Origin: Paenibacillus woosongensis
Lineage (GTDB): Bacteria; Bacillota; Bacilli; Paenibacillales; Paenibacillaceae
DNA length: 64,000 bases
Reading direction: 5' to 3'
NCBI RefSeq assembly: GCF_009725165.1
Contig: NZ_WNZW01000001.1
Coordinates: 930,001-994,000, forward strand
Below the pieces are notes generated by a model that worked only from the letters and a program-made list of their open reading frames with translations, made no database searches and had not been told where the DNA came from. Shown here one piece after another: positions 26,105 to 34,261 of the stretch. The first letter of the stretch is position 1, and every line of letters begins with the position of its first letter. The position numbers and the translations under genes are program-made.

Positions 26105-27979
26105 TTACACCATGATTTTGCAGATGTCATTCGTAAATTCCACCGGATCCTGCACAGGCAGGCCTTCGATCAGCAGCGCCTGGTTGTACAGCAGGTTGGT
26201 ATACAGGCTCAGCTTCTCCTTATCGTTCTCATGCGCCGCCTTAAGCGATTGGAACACCTCGTGGTTCACGTTGATTTCCAGCACTTTATCGGCCTGAACG
26301 TCCTGGCCGCTCGGCATCGCCTTCAATATTTTCTCCATCTCGATCGATAGGTCTCCCTCGGCCGACAAGCAGACCGGGTGGGATTTCAGCCGCTTCGAGG
26401 CTTTAACACTCTTCACTTTGCCGCCCAGAATGCCCTGCATCGCCTCAAACAGCTCTTTGTTGCTGCTCTCGTCTGTATCCTGATCCTTCTCGTCCGGCTC
26501 GATGCCGAGATCGCCGCTCGATACCGATTTGAATTCCTTCTCCTTGTAGTTCAGAATCGTCTTGAGTGCGAACTCGTCGATATCGTCGGTGAGGTACAGG
26601 ATTTCATAGCCTTTATCGGCGACAACCTCCGTCTGCGGCAGCTTCTCGATCCGTTCGATCGATTCGCCGGAAGCATAATAAATATATTTCTGATCCTCAG
26701 GCATTCTTGAGACGTATTCATCCAGCGTAACCAGCTTCTTCTCTTTGGAGGAGTAGAACATAAGCAGATCCTGGAGATCCTCTTTGTGCATGCCATAGTC
26801 GTTGTACACGCCAAATTTCAATTGGCGGCCGAAGGAATTGTAGAACTTCTCGTACTGCTCTCTTTCATCCTTCAGCATGCTTTGGAGCTGCCCCTTAATC
26901 TTGTTCTTGATGTTGCGGGCGATCAGCGTGAGTTGACGGTCATGCTGCAGCAGTTCCCTGGAAATGTTGAGCGACAGATCCTCGGAATCGACCATCCCTT
27001 TGACAAAGCCGAAGTAATCCGGCAAGAGGTCGCCGCATTTGTCCATGATCAGCACGCCGTTGGAATACAGCTCCAGTCCTTTCTCGTACTCCTTCGTGTA
27101 GTAATCAAACGGAGTGTTCTCCGGAATGAACAGGATCGCATTGTACACGACTGCGCCGTCCGCGCTAATATGGATATGTTTCAGCGGTTTGTCGAAGCCG
27201 TAGCGCTTCTCGTGGTAGAAGTTCTCGTAGTCCTCTGCGGTCAGCTCGTTTTTATTTTTCCGCCAAATCGGCACCATGCTGTTGATCGTTTGCTCTTCCT
27301 TGTATTCCTCGAACTCGTTCTCAGTGCCTTCTTTAGGACGTTGTCCGCTAACGTCCATCTTAATCGGATAACGGATGAAGTCGGAGTACTTCTTGATGAT
27401 CGCTCTTAGACGGTACTCTTCCAGGAACTCATCATATTGATCCTCTTCCGTGTTCTCTTTGATTTTAAGAATAATATCGGTGCCTGGCGTCGCCTTGTCG
27501 AACGGAACGATCGTGTAGCCGTCCGCCCCTTCGGACTCCCATTTGAAGGCTTGGTCGCTGCCAAACGGCTTGCTGATCACGGTCACCACGTCAGCTACCA
27601 TAAATGCCGAGTAGAAGCCAACCCCGAATTGGCCAATGATATTGTGGCCGTCTTTCGCTTCATTCTCTTTCTTGAACGCCAAAGAGCCGCTCTTCGCAAT
27701 AATCCCGAGGTTGTTCTCCAGCTCTTCCTCAGTCATGCCGATCCCGGTATCGGAAATCGTCAGCGTGCGATTCTCTTTGTCCGGCGTAATTTTAATGAAG
27801 TAATCCTCGCGGTTGAACACGAGATTGTCGTCGGTCAGCGCCTTGTAGTATATTTTATCGATCGCATCGCTGGCGTTGGAGATGAGCTCTCTTAGAAAAA
27901 TTTCTCTTTGTGTATAAATGGAGTTAATCATCATTTCCAGCAATCTTTTGGATTCCGCCTGAAACTGCTTCTTTGCCAT
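26105..27979 (-). CDS. htpG: Molecular chaperone HtpG (Hsp90 family)
   Basis: A 624-residue cytosolic Hsp90. The N-terminal ATPase shows [15 protein letters not shown] (Glu and Asn of the ATP lid), [13 protein letters not shown] and [15 protein letters not shown]. The middle domain has [17 protein letters not shown] (catalytic Arg), and a C-terminal dimerisation domain follows. Length is normal. The ATG at 27979 has AGGAG ten bases upstream. A perfect CIRCE element lies in its promoter, so HrcA should repress it. Confidence 0.97.
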   Translation of the reverse strand: MAKKQFQAESKRLLEMMINSIYTQREIFLRELISNASDAIDKIYYKALTDDNLVFNREDYFIKITPDKENRTLTISDTGIGMTEEELENNLGIIAKSGSLAFKKENEAKDGHNIIGQFGVGFYSAFMVADVVTVISKPFGSDQAFKWESEGADGYTIVPFDKATPGTDIILKIKENTEEDQYDEFLEEYRLRAIIKKYSDFIRYPIKMDVSGQRPKEGTENEFEEYKEEQTINSMVPIWRKNKNELTAEDYENFYHEKRYGFDKPLKHIHISADGAVVYNAILFIPENTPFDYYTKEYEKGLELYSNGVLIMDKCGDLLPDYFGFVKGMVDSEDLSLNISRELLQHDRQLTLIARNIKNKIKGQLQSMLKDEREQYEKFYNSFGRQLKFGVYNDYGMHKEDLQDLLMFYSSKEKKLVTLDEYVSRMPEDQKYIYYASGESIERIEKLPQTEVVADKGYEILYLTDDIDEFALKTILNYKEKEFKSVSSGDLGIEPDEKDQDTDESSNKELFEAMQGILGGKVKSVKASKRLKSHPVCLSAEGDLSIEMEKILKAMPSGQDVQADKVLEINVNHEVFQSLKAAHENDKEKLSLYTNLLYNQALLIEGLPVQDPVEFTNDICKIMV

Positions 27980-28034
27980 GAACAATAATCTCCTTTCGTT
28001 CCTTTGCTTCTAGCTACTTAGATCCTTCACCTTG

Positions 28035-28061
28035 TTAGCACTCAAGTTCGCAGAGTGCTAA
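28035..28061. promoter_or_regulatory. CIRCE operator (HrcA site)
   Basis: TTAGCACTC, nine bases, GAGTGCTAA: a perfect match to the CIRCE consensus, in the 5' leader of htpG just downstream of its promoter. Confidence 0.95.
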
Positions 28062-28071
28062 TTCTTTCTTT

Positions 28072-28101
28072 TATATACCATATAGTAAAATTTAAAGTCA
28101 A
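28072..28101 (-). promoter_or_regulatory. htpG promoter
   Basis: On the minus strand TTGACT (28101-28096), 18 bases, TATATA (28077-28072): a good SigA-type promoter ending just before CIRCE. Confidence 0.7.
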
Positions 28102-28110
28102 CCCGTTATG

Positions 28111-28968
28111 CTATATATGCGTTAACTTATCCGGATTTCTAATAAAATAGATGCGCCGGGCTGCCCCTTCCTCAACTTGCAGCAGTACAATCGTATCTAT
28201 GCTGCCTGACGAGCGAACAATGACGCCGGTATCTCCGTTTATCGAAGCCAGCTCAAGACGAACATCACCTTGCTGGGCTAGTTGCTGCATTAAACCAAGC
28301 AGGAAACGGCTGACATGATCCCGCGATGTGATCGGGCGGACTGCTGCCGCTACTTTGCCTCCTCCATCGGAGAGTACGACGACATCTTCGGTAAGCATCG
28401 CTAACAATACATCCATATTCCCCTGCTCCAGCGCCTGCAAGAAGGCCTGAACCCAGCGCTGGCCTGCCGCTTCCCTACTGTCCGTGATTCCGGCAGCGTC
28501 AGCCCCCATTTTCCCCCGGGCCCTGCTCATGAGCTTCCGGCAATTCACTTCGCTCTTGTCCAGCAGTCCGGCGATTTCAAAATAATCGAAGCCGAGCGCC
28601 TCTCGAAGCACGAAGACAGCCCGTTCTGCTGCAGACAACCGCTCCAGTAGAACGAGCATAGCGTACGACAGGAGCTCATTGCGCATCAGCGTTTGCAGCG
28701 CATCCTCTTCCGGCGTTGGCACAGGCTCGGGCAGCCAGGGTCCAACATACCGCTCGCGCCGTTTCCGGGACGACCGCAGTAAATCCAGGCAGCGATTCGT
28801 CACCATTTTGCATAAATAAGCTTTGGGCTCCTCGATATGGTCGGTATTCATGGCATAGACCTTCAAGAATACTTCCTGCACCGCATCCTCCGCATCCGCT
28901 GCCGAACCGGTCAACTGGTAGGCGAGAGTAAACAGCAGTCTTCTGTATTTTTCATAAAGCTCATGCAT
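28111..28968 (-). CDS. ECF41-type sigma factor with SnoaL-like C-terminal domain
   Basis: A 285-residue SigJ/ECF41 protein. Region 2 is about residues 1-70, with the linker RERYVGPWLPEPV, and region 4 has FDYFEIAGLLDKSEVNCRKL. A fused SnoaL/NTF2-like domain (about 165-285) carries the ECF41 hallmarks DGGGK (about 211-215) and NPDKL near the end. The extension regulates sigma activity, replacing a separate anti-sigma factor. The ATG at 28968 is preferred over 28974. It lies 13 bases behind an FAD-dependent oxidoreductase gene, and an ECF41 promoter stands before that gene. Confidence 0.92.
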   Translation of the reverse strand: MHELYEKYRRLLFTLAYQLTGSAADAEDAVQEVFLKVYAMNTDHIEEPKAYLCKMVTNRCLDLLRSSRKRRERYVGPWLPEPVPTPEEDALQTLMRNELLSYAMLVLLERLSAAERAVFVLREALGFDYFEIAGLLDKSEVNCRKLMSRARGKMGADAAGITDSREAAGQRWVQAFLQALEQGNMDVLLAMLTEDVVVLSDGGGKVAAAVRPITSRDHVSRFLLGLMQQLAQQGDVRLELASINGDTGVIVRSSGSIDTIVLLQVEEGAARRIYFIRNPDKLTHI

Positions 28969-28981
28969 TGGCATCGTCCTT

Positions 28982-30181
28982 TCACGGTTTCCGCTGGGGT
29001 TGCTTCAACAGGCTTGCGATATCCCAAGTATATTGGCGAATCCTCCAACCCAGCCTGCCTGTAATTATCATATCCAGCCCCCATTGCCGCGTCCAGACCA
29101 TCCCCCGCTCCCCTCCCAAGCCGAAGCAGTACGCGTCCATATAACCCTTATGCTGTGGAGCCGGGCGGCCGTTCAAGTCCGCCAGCACAATCGCTCCCAA
29201 TCTGGACGCCTGTGCGCCTCCTTCTTTGCATGTCATGGTGTCAGCGCGGCCGGTTGCCGGATCGACGATTCTCGCGCAGTCCCCAATGCTGTACATCCCC
29301 GGCATGCCTTGCACCCGGTAGCTTGCATCTACGATAACCTGCCCGTCAGCCGTAAGCGGCAGCCCCATCTCCCCTAGTGCTGGATTCGGCAGCAAGCCTA
29401 GCGTCCACACGCATAACCCCGCCGGGATAACCTCACCGCTAGATAGAGACACCATTCCTCCCTTTTCCTGAAGCGCCTTGACTTCATGCATCACGGTTAC
29501 GCCATAATCATAAAGCTTGTGTTCCAGCCTGCGCCCCACTTTGAGAGGTCCCTCCGGGAACAGCCTCGCCTGCGCATTGATCAAATACACCTTGATCATC
29601 TCGGGATCGATATGCAGGGCCCCGGCTTCCTGGCGCATGAACCAGGCCAGCTCGGCCGATGTTTCGATTCCGCTAATGCCAGCCCCGGCCACCACCGTCG
29701 TCAGCAGCCGCTGCTTCTCCACGGGATCGGTCGCCTCTGCAGCCTGGCGCATATTCTCCTGCCATTGCTGACGTATTGCCGCAGCCGCCTCCAGCTCTGT
29801 TAGAGCGATCCCCCCCTGTTCAGGTTTAGGCCGCCTTACGATGCTGCCAACCGTAACTACGGCAATATCGTACGCAAGCGTATGCTCCTTGCCTTCGCCA
29901 TCCCGATAGCGAACTTGCTTCTGGTCATGCTCGATCCTTCCGACACTTCCCCTAATAACCTGGATATCCGAAAACATGCGCGCAAAAGGAATCGTGATCT
30001 CCTCCTGATGGGCAGCAGGCTTAAAGAGCAGCACCTTCCGCAAATGATAGGGCTCCTTATCGATCAGAACAATTCGTATCTTCCTTGTCTCACCAGCTTT
30101 TTGAGATGCTTGCTGGATAGAGTGAATCGCATTTATTCCTGCGTAACCCCCGCCTACGACCAGGCATGTTAATTCGTTCAT
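28982..30181 (-). CDS. FAD-dependent pyridine nucleotide oxidoreductase (type II NADH dehydrogenase-like)
   Basis: A 399-residue flavoenzyme. FAD-binding CLVVGGGYAGINAIHS is at residues 5-20, a second Rossmann motif VVAGAGISGIETSAELA at about 160-176, and the late FAD contact GMYSIGDCARI at about 285-295. It resembles NDH-2 enzymes that pass electrons from NAD(P)H to quinone, without obvious proton pumping. The ATG at 30181 has AAAGGAGATG upstream. It is first in an operon with the ECF41 sigma gene and sits behind an ECF41-type promoter, so it is probably the main target of that sigma factor. Confidence 0.88.
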   Translation of the reverse strand: MNELTCLVVGGGYAGINAIHSIQQASQKAGETRKIRIVLIDKEPYHLRKVLLFKPAAHQEEITIPFARMFSDIQVIRGSVGRIEHDQKQVRYRDGEGKEHTLAYDIAVVTVGSIVRRPKPEQGGIALTELEAAAAIRQQWQENMRQAAEATDPVEKQRLLTTVVAGAGISGIETSAELAWFMRQEAGALHIDPEMIKVYLINAQARLFPEGPLKVGRRLEHKLYDYGVTVMHEVKALQEKGGMVSLSSGEVIPAGLCVWTLGLLPNPALGEMGLPLTADGQVIVDASYRVQGMPGMYSIGDCARIVDPATGRADTMTCKEGGAQASRLGAIVLADLNGRPAPQHKGYMDAYCFGLGGERGMVWTRQWGLDMIITGRLGWRIRQYTWDIASLLKQPQRKP

Positions 30182-30212
30182 CTTCCCATCTCCTTTGTGT
30201 TGTTTCCCATGG

Positions 30213-30239
30213 GACGGCAAAGGAGCCGGATTTGTGACA
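30213..30239 (-). promoter_or_regulatory. ECF41-type promoter
   Basis: On the minus strand TGTCACA (30239-30233), exactly 16 bases, CGTC (30216-30213). This equals the known ECF41 target consensus and lies 31 bases before the oxidoreductase start at 30181, so the oxidoreductase-sigma operon is probably autoregulated. Confidence 0.85.
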
Positions 30240-30250
30240 CACAGCCAGAC

Positions 30251-30286
30251 AAAAAGGCGGTCCCCTGAGGAACCGCCTTTTTCTTT
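30251..30286. terminator. Terminator of the Nfu-like gene
   Basis: 11-bp stem AAAAAGGCGGT/ACCGCCTTTTT, T-rich on both strands; it insulates the oxidoreductase promoter from the gene upstream. Confidence 0.8.
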
Positions 30287-30363
30287 TACAGCGTCATCGC
30301 ATTTTTGCCTAAAATAAATCCGTATAATCGCTTACCGCAGACTTATCGCAAACCAACATTTTG

Positions 30364-30633
30364 TTATCCGTAAATCTTCTTGAACGCTTCTTCCGCTTGT
30401 TCCAGAATCGGATCCCAGTCCGCCTCCGGCTTCTTCGTAATCGTTACGAAATCTCTCAATCCAAAAATATTATCCACGCCTTCGATGCCCAGAAGTGCGC
30501 TGGCCAGCGGATGATCCGTCGCCTCACCGCTCTTCAAGGATATGCTGCGCGTGCCTTCGAACAGCGTCTCGTTCGCACTGATCTTCACGGCGTTCGGATT
30601 CGGGGTGGCCTGTACATCAACTTCCAATGCCAT
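30364..30633 (-). CDS. Nfu/NifU N-terminal domain protein
   Basis: An 89-residue stand-alone Nfu_N domain: VDVQATPNPNAVKISANETL (about residues 5-24), then HPLASALLGIEGVDNIFGL and a C-terminal helix. It lacks the CxxC iron-sulfur domain that follows in full Nfu scaffolds, so it may be an accessory for Fe-S cluster handling; family members of this short form are common in Bacillota. The ATG at 30633 follows AAAGGAGTGAGATAGCA. Confidence 0.85.
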   Translation of the reverse strand: MALEVDVQATPNPNAVKISANETLFEGTRSISLKSGEATDHPLASALLGIEGVDNIFGLRDFVTITKKPEADWDPILEQAEEAFKKIYG

Positions 30634-30722
30634 TGCTATCTCACTCCTTTCCATTCCCCGCTATTGTAGCATGCTTCGGCTCCCTTGACGAATAACTCCT
30701 CCTAATTGCATCGACACAATTT

Positions 30723-30755
30723 GTTCATATAGAGTTCATATTCCCGTTTTATACT
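30723..30755 (+). promoter_or_regulatory. Promoter region with direct repeat
   Basis: GTTCATAT occurs twice, at 30723 and 30734, 11 bases apart (one helical turn), directly before a TATACT -10 (30750-30755) that lacks a good -35. This is the layout of a response-regulator-activated promoter for the gene at 30792. Confidence 0.4.
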
Positions 30756-30791
30756 GAGGGGGTTCTTATATTCAAGTTTGGGGAGTGTGTT

Positions 30792-31184
30792 ATGGTAAAA
30801 TACAGCAAATGGTTAATCCGCATTGCGGCAATTTATTCTCTTATCGGCGCTTTGATCGGTGCGGATATGGCTGGGCGATATGATTACACGCTGACTCCCG
30901 CTCATGCCCATATTCTCGTCGTCGGCTGGCTGACCTTGTTTGCCTACGGCATGTTCTACTATATCTTCAAAGAGATCAGCATGGTCAGAACGGCCAAGCT
31001 GCACGTATGGTGCAGCATCATCGGCGGCGGATTGATGCCCTTCGGCATGCTCGTCTACTACAAAATGCAAAATACGGCGACATTGCTTGCCTTCATCCTG
31101 CCAGCCTGTGTCCTGCTGCTCGCCATCGCCCTATTCGTCGTGATTTTATTCTTCGATAAAAGGCTGTTCCGGGCCAATAGCTGA
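30792..31184 (+). CDS. Small haem-copper-oxidase subunit I-like membrane protein
   Basis: A 130-residue protein with four membrane segments (about 8-26, 40-60, 74-92, 97-120). TPAHAHILVVGWLTLFAYG resembles the haem-ligand helix of cytochrome oxidase and NorB subunit I (His-X-His followed by Gly). Too short for a catalytic subunit; such four-helix stand-alone proteins are annotated in Bacilli as cytochrome-oxidase-like and may bind haem. GGGGAGTGTGTT precedes the ATG. Role unproven. Confidence 0.7.
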   Translation: MVKYSKWLIRIAAIYSLIGALIGADMAGRYDYTLTPAHAHILVVGWLTLFAYGMFYYIFKEISMVRTAKLHVWCSIIGGGLMPFGMLVYYKMQNTATLLAFILPACVLLLAIALFVVILFFDKRLFRANS

Positions 31185-31210
31185 TGACGATGTACCGTTC
31201 GCCCTCATAC

Positions 31211-31252
31211 ATAGAGCCCTGTTCTCCCTTGGCAAGGGAGACAGGGCTCTTA
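31211..31252 (+). terminator. Strong hairpin after the small membrane protein gene
   Basis: AGAGCCCTGT, then CTCCCTT, inverted in AAGGGAG and ACAGGGCTCT (31213-31250), with one bulged base. Confidence 0.75.
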
Positions 31253-31302
31253 ACATTCCACGGATTGTACAGGCCTGCCCGCTAGCGCAGCAAGCCGCTT
31301 CG

Positions 31303-32334
31303 CTAGTTGAGACGTTTCGTCGAATTCCGGATGACCAGCTCGCCGGGGAAGGTTTTATGGGCGTGAGTTATTTTTTTATCTATTAAATCAAATAAGATCT
31401 TAATCGTCTCCTGCGCTATTTCCTCTGTCGGCTGCTTGATGGTCGTGATCGACGGATTATAATAGAAGGAAATATCCAGCCCGTCAAAGCCTACAACAGA
31501 ATAGTCCTCAGGCACGCTTAGGCCCGCTTCAAATATCGCTTTGCATGCCCCGATCGCGAGGCTGTCGGATACGGCGTAAATCGCCGTGAACTCTTCACCG
31601 GACTGAAGCAGCTCCTTGGTGACCTCATAACCGTTCTCCATGGAGTAGCTGTCGATATCCTCCCGCATAGGGCGCACCAGCCGCTCATTGTATTCGATGC
31701 CGTGCTGCTTCAAGGCTTTCTTGTATCCTTCGTATCTCAGCTTGCCAATACTTACGTCATCCATTGGCGCGGTAATGATCGCGATTTTGCGATGTCCTTC
31801 ATTGCATAAATAATCGACGATTTTATAGCTCTCCTTGACGTCGTCGACCGAAACGGAGGAGTAATCGTTAGGATCGAATTCTTCCGTCATCCCGATCGTA
31901 CTGAGCACGAACGGCACGGTTAACTGATCCAGCTTCTCTTTGGAATGCGAGAAATACCCGCCGAGGAACACGATACCCTTCAGCCGCTTCTCCTTCTCCA
32001 GCTCGATCGCCACTTCAATTTCATCCTGCTTCTCATCGACGCGCTGCAGGATGAAGGAATATTTCTTCCGCTGAATTTCCCGCTCGAACACCTGAATCAT
32101 CGGGTTGAAGAACGGGTTGGTGATCCCCTTGATCAGCACCGCGATCGTCTTGGACACCGAACGCTTCAAATTTCTCGCGCTGTTGTTCGGCACGTAATGA
32201 TTGTCTTTGATGACCTGCATGATCATCGCCTTGGTCTCTTCACTGATATCGGGGTGGTTGTTGATCGCTCTGGAAACCGTAGTTACCCCGACGCCGCACA
32301 TCTTGGCAATATCTTTAATTGTAATAGAAGCCAT
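31303..32334 (-). CDS. LacI-family transcriptional regulator of the adjacent sugar ABC operon
   Basis: A 343-residue LacI/GalR regulator. The N-terminal helix-turn-helix and hinge are TIKDIAKMCGVGVTTVSRAI (about 5-24) and VPNNSARNLKRSVSK, followed by a periplasmic-binding-protein-like effector domain (GITNPFFNPMIQVFE, AIYAVSDSLAIGACKA, VVGFDGLDISFYYNPSITTI). It lies just downstream of an ABC importer gene set on the same strand. A perfect LacI-type palindrome stands in front of that operon, so it probably represses the operon until the sugar is present. Confidence 0.92.
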   Translation of the reverse strand: MASITIKDIAKMCGVGVTTVSRAINNHPDISEETKAMIMQVIKDNHYVPNNSARNLKRSVSKTIAVLIKGITNPFFNPMIQVFEREIQRKKYSFILQRVDEKQDEIEVAIELEKEKRLKGIVFLGGYFSHSKEKLDQLTVPFVLSTIGMTEEFDPNDYSSVSVDDVKESYKIVDYLCNEGHRKIAIITAPMDDVSIGKLRYEGYKKALKQHGIEYNERLVRPMREDIDSYSMENGYEVTKELLQSGEEFTAIYAVSDSLAIGACKAIFEAGLSVPEDYSVVGFDGLDISFYYNPSITTIKQPTEEIAQETIKILFDLIDKKITHAHKTFPGELVIRNSTKRLN

Positions 32335-32446
32335 ATTTGTTCTTCCCTTACATCGTAATCTAAACCGCTACACTGGATACATTTCATTAGAATAGCAGTT
32401 AAAGTTCCAGAAAACAAGGCGGATTCCGTCCAAAATACAGCAGCCG

Positions 32447-33283
32447 TCAGCCTTTGACCGCCCCTGCAACAACGCCTTCTATAATATACTTCTGACAGAG
32501 CAGATAGAATATGACGATCGGCACGATCGCCAGCACCAGCATGGCCATCATAGCGCCCATATCGATAGAGCCGTATCCGCCTTTCAGGTACTGGATCGCA
32601 ATCGGGATCGTCTTGTACTCGCTTCCGATAACGAGATCGGGGAGCAGGTAGTCGTTCCATACCCACATGACGTTCAGAATGGCGACCGTGATCGCAATCG
32701 GCTTAAGGATCGGCAGCACAACCTTGAAGAAGGACTGTGCGGGGTTGCAGCCGTCAATCATAACCGCTTCTTCGATTTCGATCGGGATCGACTTCACGAA
32801 CCCGCTGAACAGGAAGACGGACAATCCCGAGCCAAAGCCGAGATAAATGAGAATGATGCCGACCGGATTGTCGAGGTTCAGAACGTTGGCCGTCTTCGTC
32901 ATTGTAAACATCACCATCTGGAACGGCACGATCATGGAGAATACAAAAATGTAATACAGTAATTGATTGAATTTCGTCTTGACTCTCGTAATATACCAAG
33001 CGGTCATGGACGTAAATAGGACAATAACGGCTACGGAAAATACGGTGATGAACAGCGACATGCCAAACGCCGATATGAAATCCGTCTTGGCGATCCCGCT
33101 CGTATAGTTGCTGAGCCCGGAAAACGTCTCCCTATTGGGCAGCAAAAACGGGGTATCGCTAATAAAGAACTTTCCTTTAAATGAGTTCATTAATACGATC
33201 AGGATCGGAGAAATGAAGGCAACCGCCAATAGGAACAAAATCAGAAAGATGAGCGTATCTGCTCCTTTGTTTGTCTTTTGCAT
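32447..33283 (-). CDS. Carbohydrate ABC transporter permease (MalG type)
   Basis: A 278-residue inner-membrane permease with six predicted membrane segments. The EAA loop EIEEAVMIDGCNPAQSFFKVVLPILKP (written in part: EEAVMIDGCNPAQSFF, about 184-199) contacts the ATPase. Its ATG overlaps the stop of the other permease by one base. No ATPase gene is in the operon, as is usual for MsmX-served sugar importers in Bacilli. Confidence 0.93.
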   Translation of the reverse strand: MQKTNKGADTLIFLILFLLAVAFISPILIVLMNSFKGKFFISDTPFLLPNRETFSGLSNYTSGIAKTDFISAFGMSLFITVFSVAVIVLFTSMTAWYITRVKTKFNQLLYYIFVFSMIVPFQMVMFTMTKTANVLNLDNPVGIILIYLGFGSGLSVFLFSGFVKSIPIEIEEAVMIDGCNPAQSFFKVVLPILKPIAITVAILNVMWVWNDYLLPDLVIGSEYKTIPIAIQYLKGGYGSIDMGAMMAMLVLAIVPIVIFYLLCQKYIIEGVVAGAVKG

Positions 33284-34125
33284 CAGCTCTCAACCTCCTT
33301 CCTTCTAGTAATCAGCAGTTGAACGAGCGCAATCAAGGCCACCAGGACGAAGAATACGACCGCTTTGGCCTGGCCTACGCCTTCCCAACCCGTCTTACCA
33401 TAGAAGGTGTTGTAAATATCCAATGCCAGCATCGCCGTCTGCTTCGCCGGCGCGCCAGCTGTGAGAGCCAGGTTCTGGTCAAACAGCTTGAAAGAGTTCG
33501 ACAAGGTCAGGAACAGACAAATTGTAATCGATGGCATAACGAGCGGCAGCGTCACATTGCGCAGTACCTGAAACCGGGAGGCGCCGTCGATCTTCGCCAC
33601 CTCAATGACATCTTTAGGCACGTTCTGTATACCCGCGACGTAAATAATCATCATATAACCGATCAGCTGCCAGTTCATCAGCACGACGAGTCCCCAGAAG
33701 CCGTATTTCGGGTCAAACGTCAGGGTAAGGTCAAAATTATACAGCACGCCGTTAATGATCAGCTGCCAGATGTAACCGAGCACGATCCCGCCGATCAGAT
33801 TCGGCATGAAGAACACCGTGCGGAACAGGTTCGTCCCTTTCTTTCCGCGGGTGAGCAGCATAGCAAGAATGAAGGCGAACACATTGATCGTCAGTACCGA
33901 AACTACAGTAAATTTCAACGTAAACCATAATGCATTCAAAAAGTCCTGGTTCGAGAACGCTTTGACGTAATTGCTTAATCCTACCCACTTTGCATCGTTC
34001 ACGGTCGTAAATTCCGTGAAGGAGAGGTATACACCTAATATGAACGGCAGAACAAAAGCTACCGAAAAGGCGATGATCGTAGGCAATGCAAAAAGGGCAA
34101 AATATTTTTTCATCGACTTTTGCAT
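33283..34125 (-). CDS. Carbohydrate ABC transporter permease (MalF type)
   Basis: A 280-residue permease with six predicted membrane segments and the EAA motif DVIEVAKIDGASRFQVLRNV near 175-194. The ATG at 34125 follows ATAGGAGAAGAAAAC; the open frame further up lacks a site. It pairs with the MalG-type permease to form the channel for the sugar delivered by the lipoprotein encoded just upstream. Confidence 0.93.
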   Translation of the reverse strand: MQKSMKKYFALFALPTIIAFSVAFVLPFILGVYLSFTEFTTVNDAKWVGLSNYVKAFSNQDFLNALWFTLKFTVVSVLTINVFAFILAMLLTRGKKGTNLFRTVFFMPNLIGGIVLGYIWQLIINGVLYNFDLTLTFDPKYGFWGLVVLMNWQLIGYMMIIYVAGIQNVPKDVIEVAKIDGASRFQVLRNVTLPLVMPSITICLFLTLSNSFKLFDQNLALTAGAPAKQTAMLALDIYNTFYGKTGWEGVGQAKAVVFFVLVALIALVQLLITRRKEVES

Positions 34126-34210
34126 GTTTTCTTCTCCTATCTCAGTATTCAACATGATGATGATAACGGAATGCCTGTTCACTTATCGATCATCGGATGG
34201 AAATGGGATT

Positions 34211-34247
34211 GATGCCACTGGGCTTCTATTTGTAACCCAGTGGCATC
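34211..34247 (-). other. Intercistronic stem-loop after the binding-protein gene
   Basis: 12-bp perfect stem GATGCCACTGGG/CCCAGTGGCATC with no T tract, between the binding-protein and first permease genes. Such stems shield the abundant binding-protein mRNA and lower permease expression. Confidence 0.6.
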
Positions 34248-34261
34248 GCATACACCCGACG

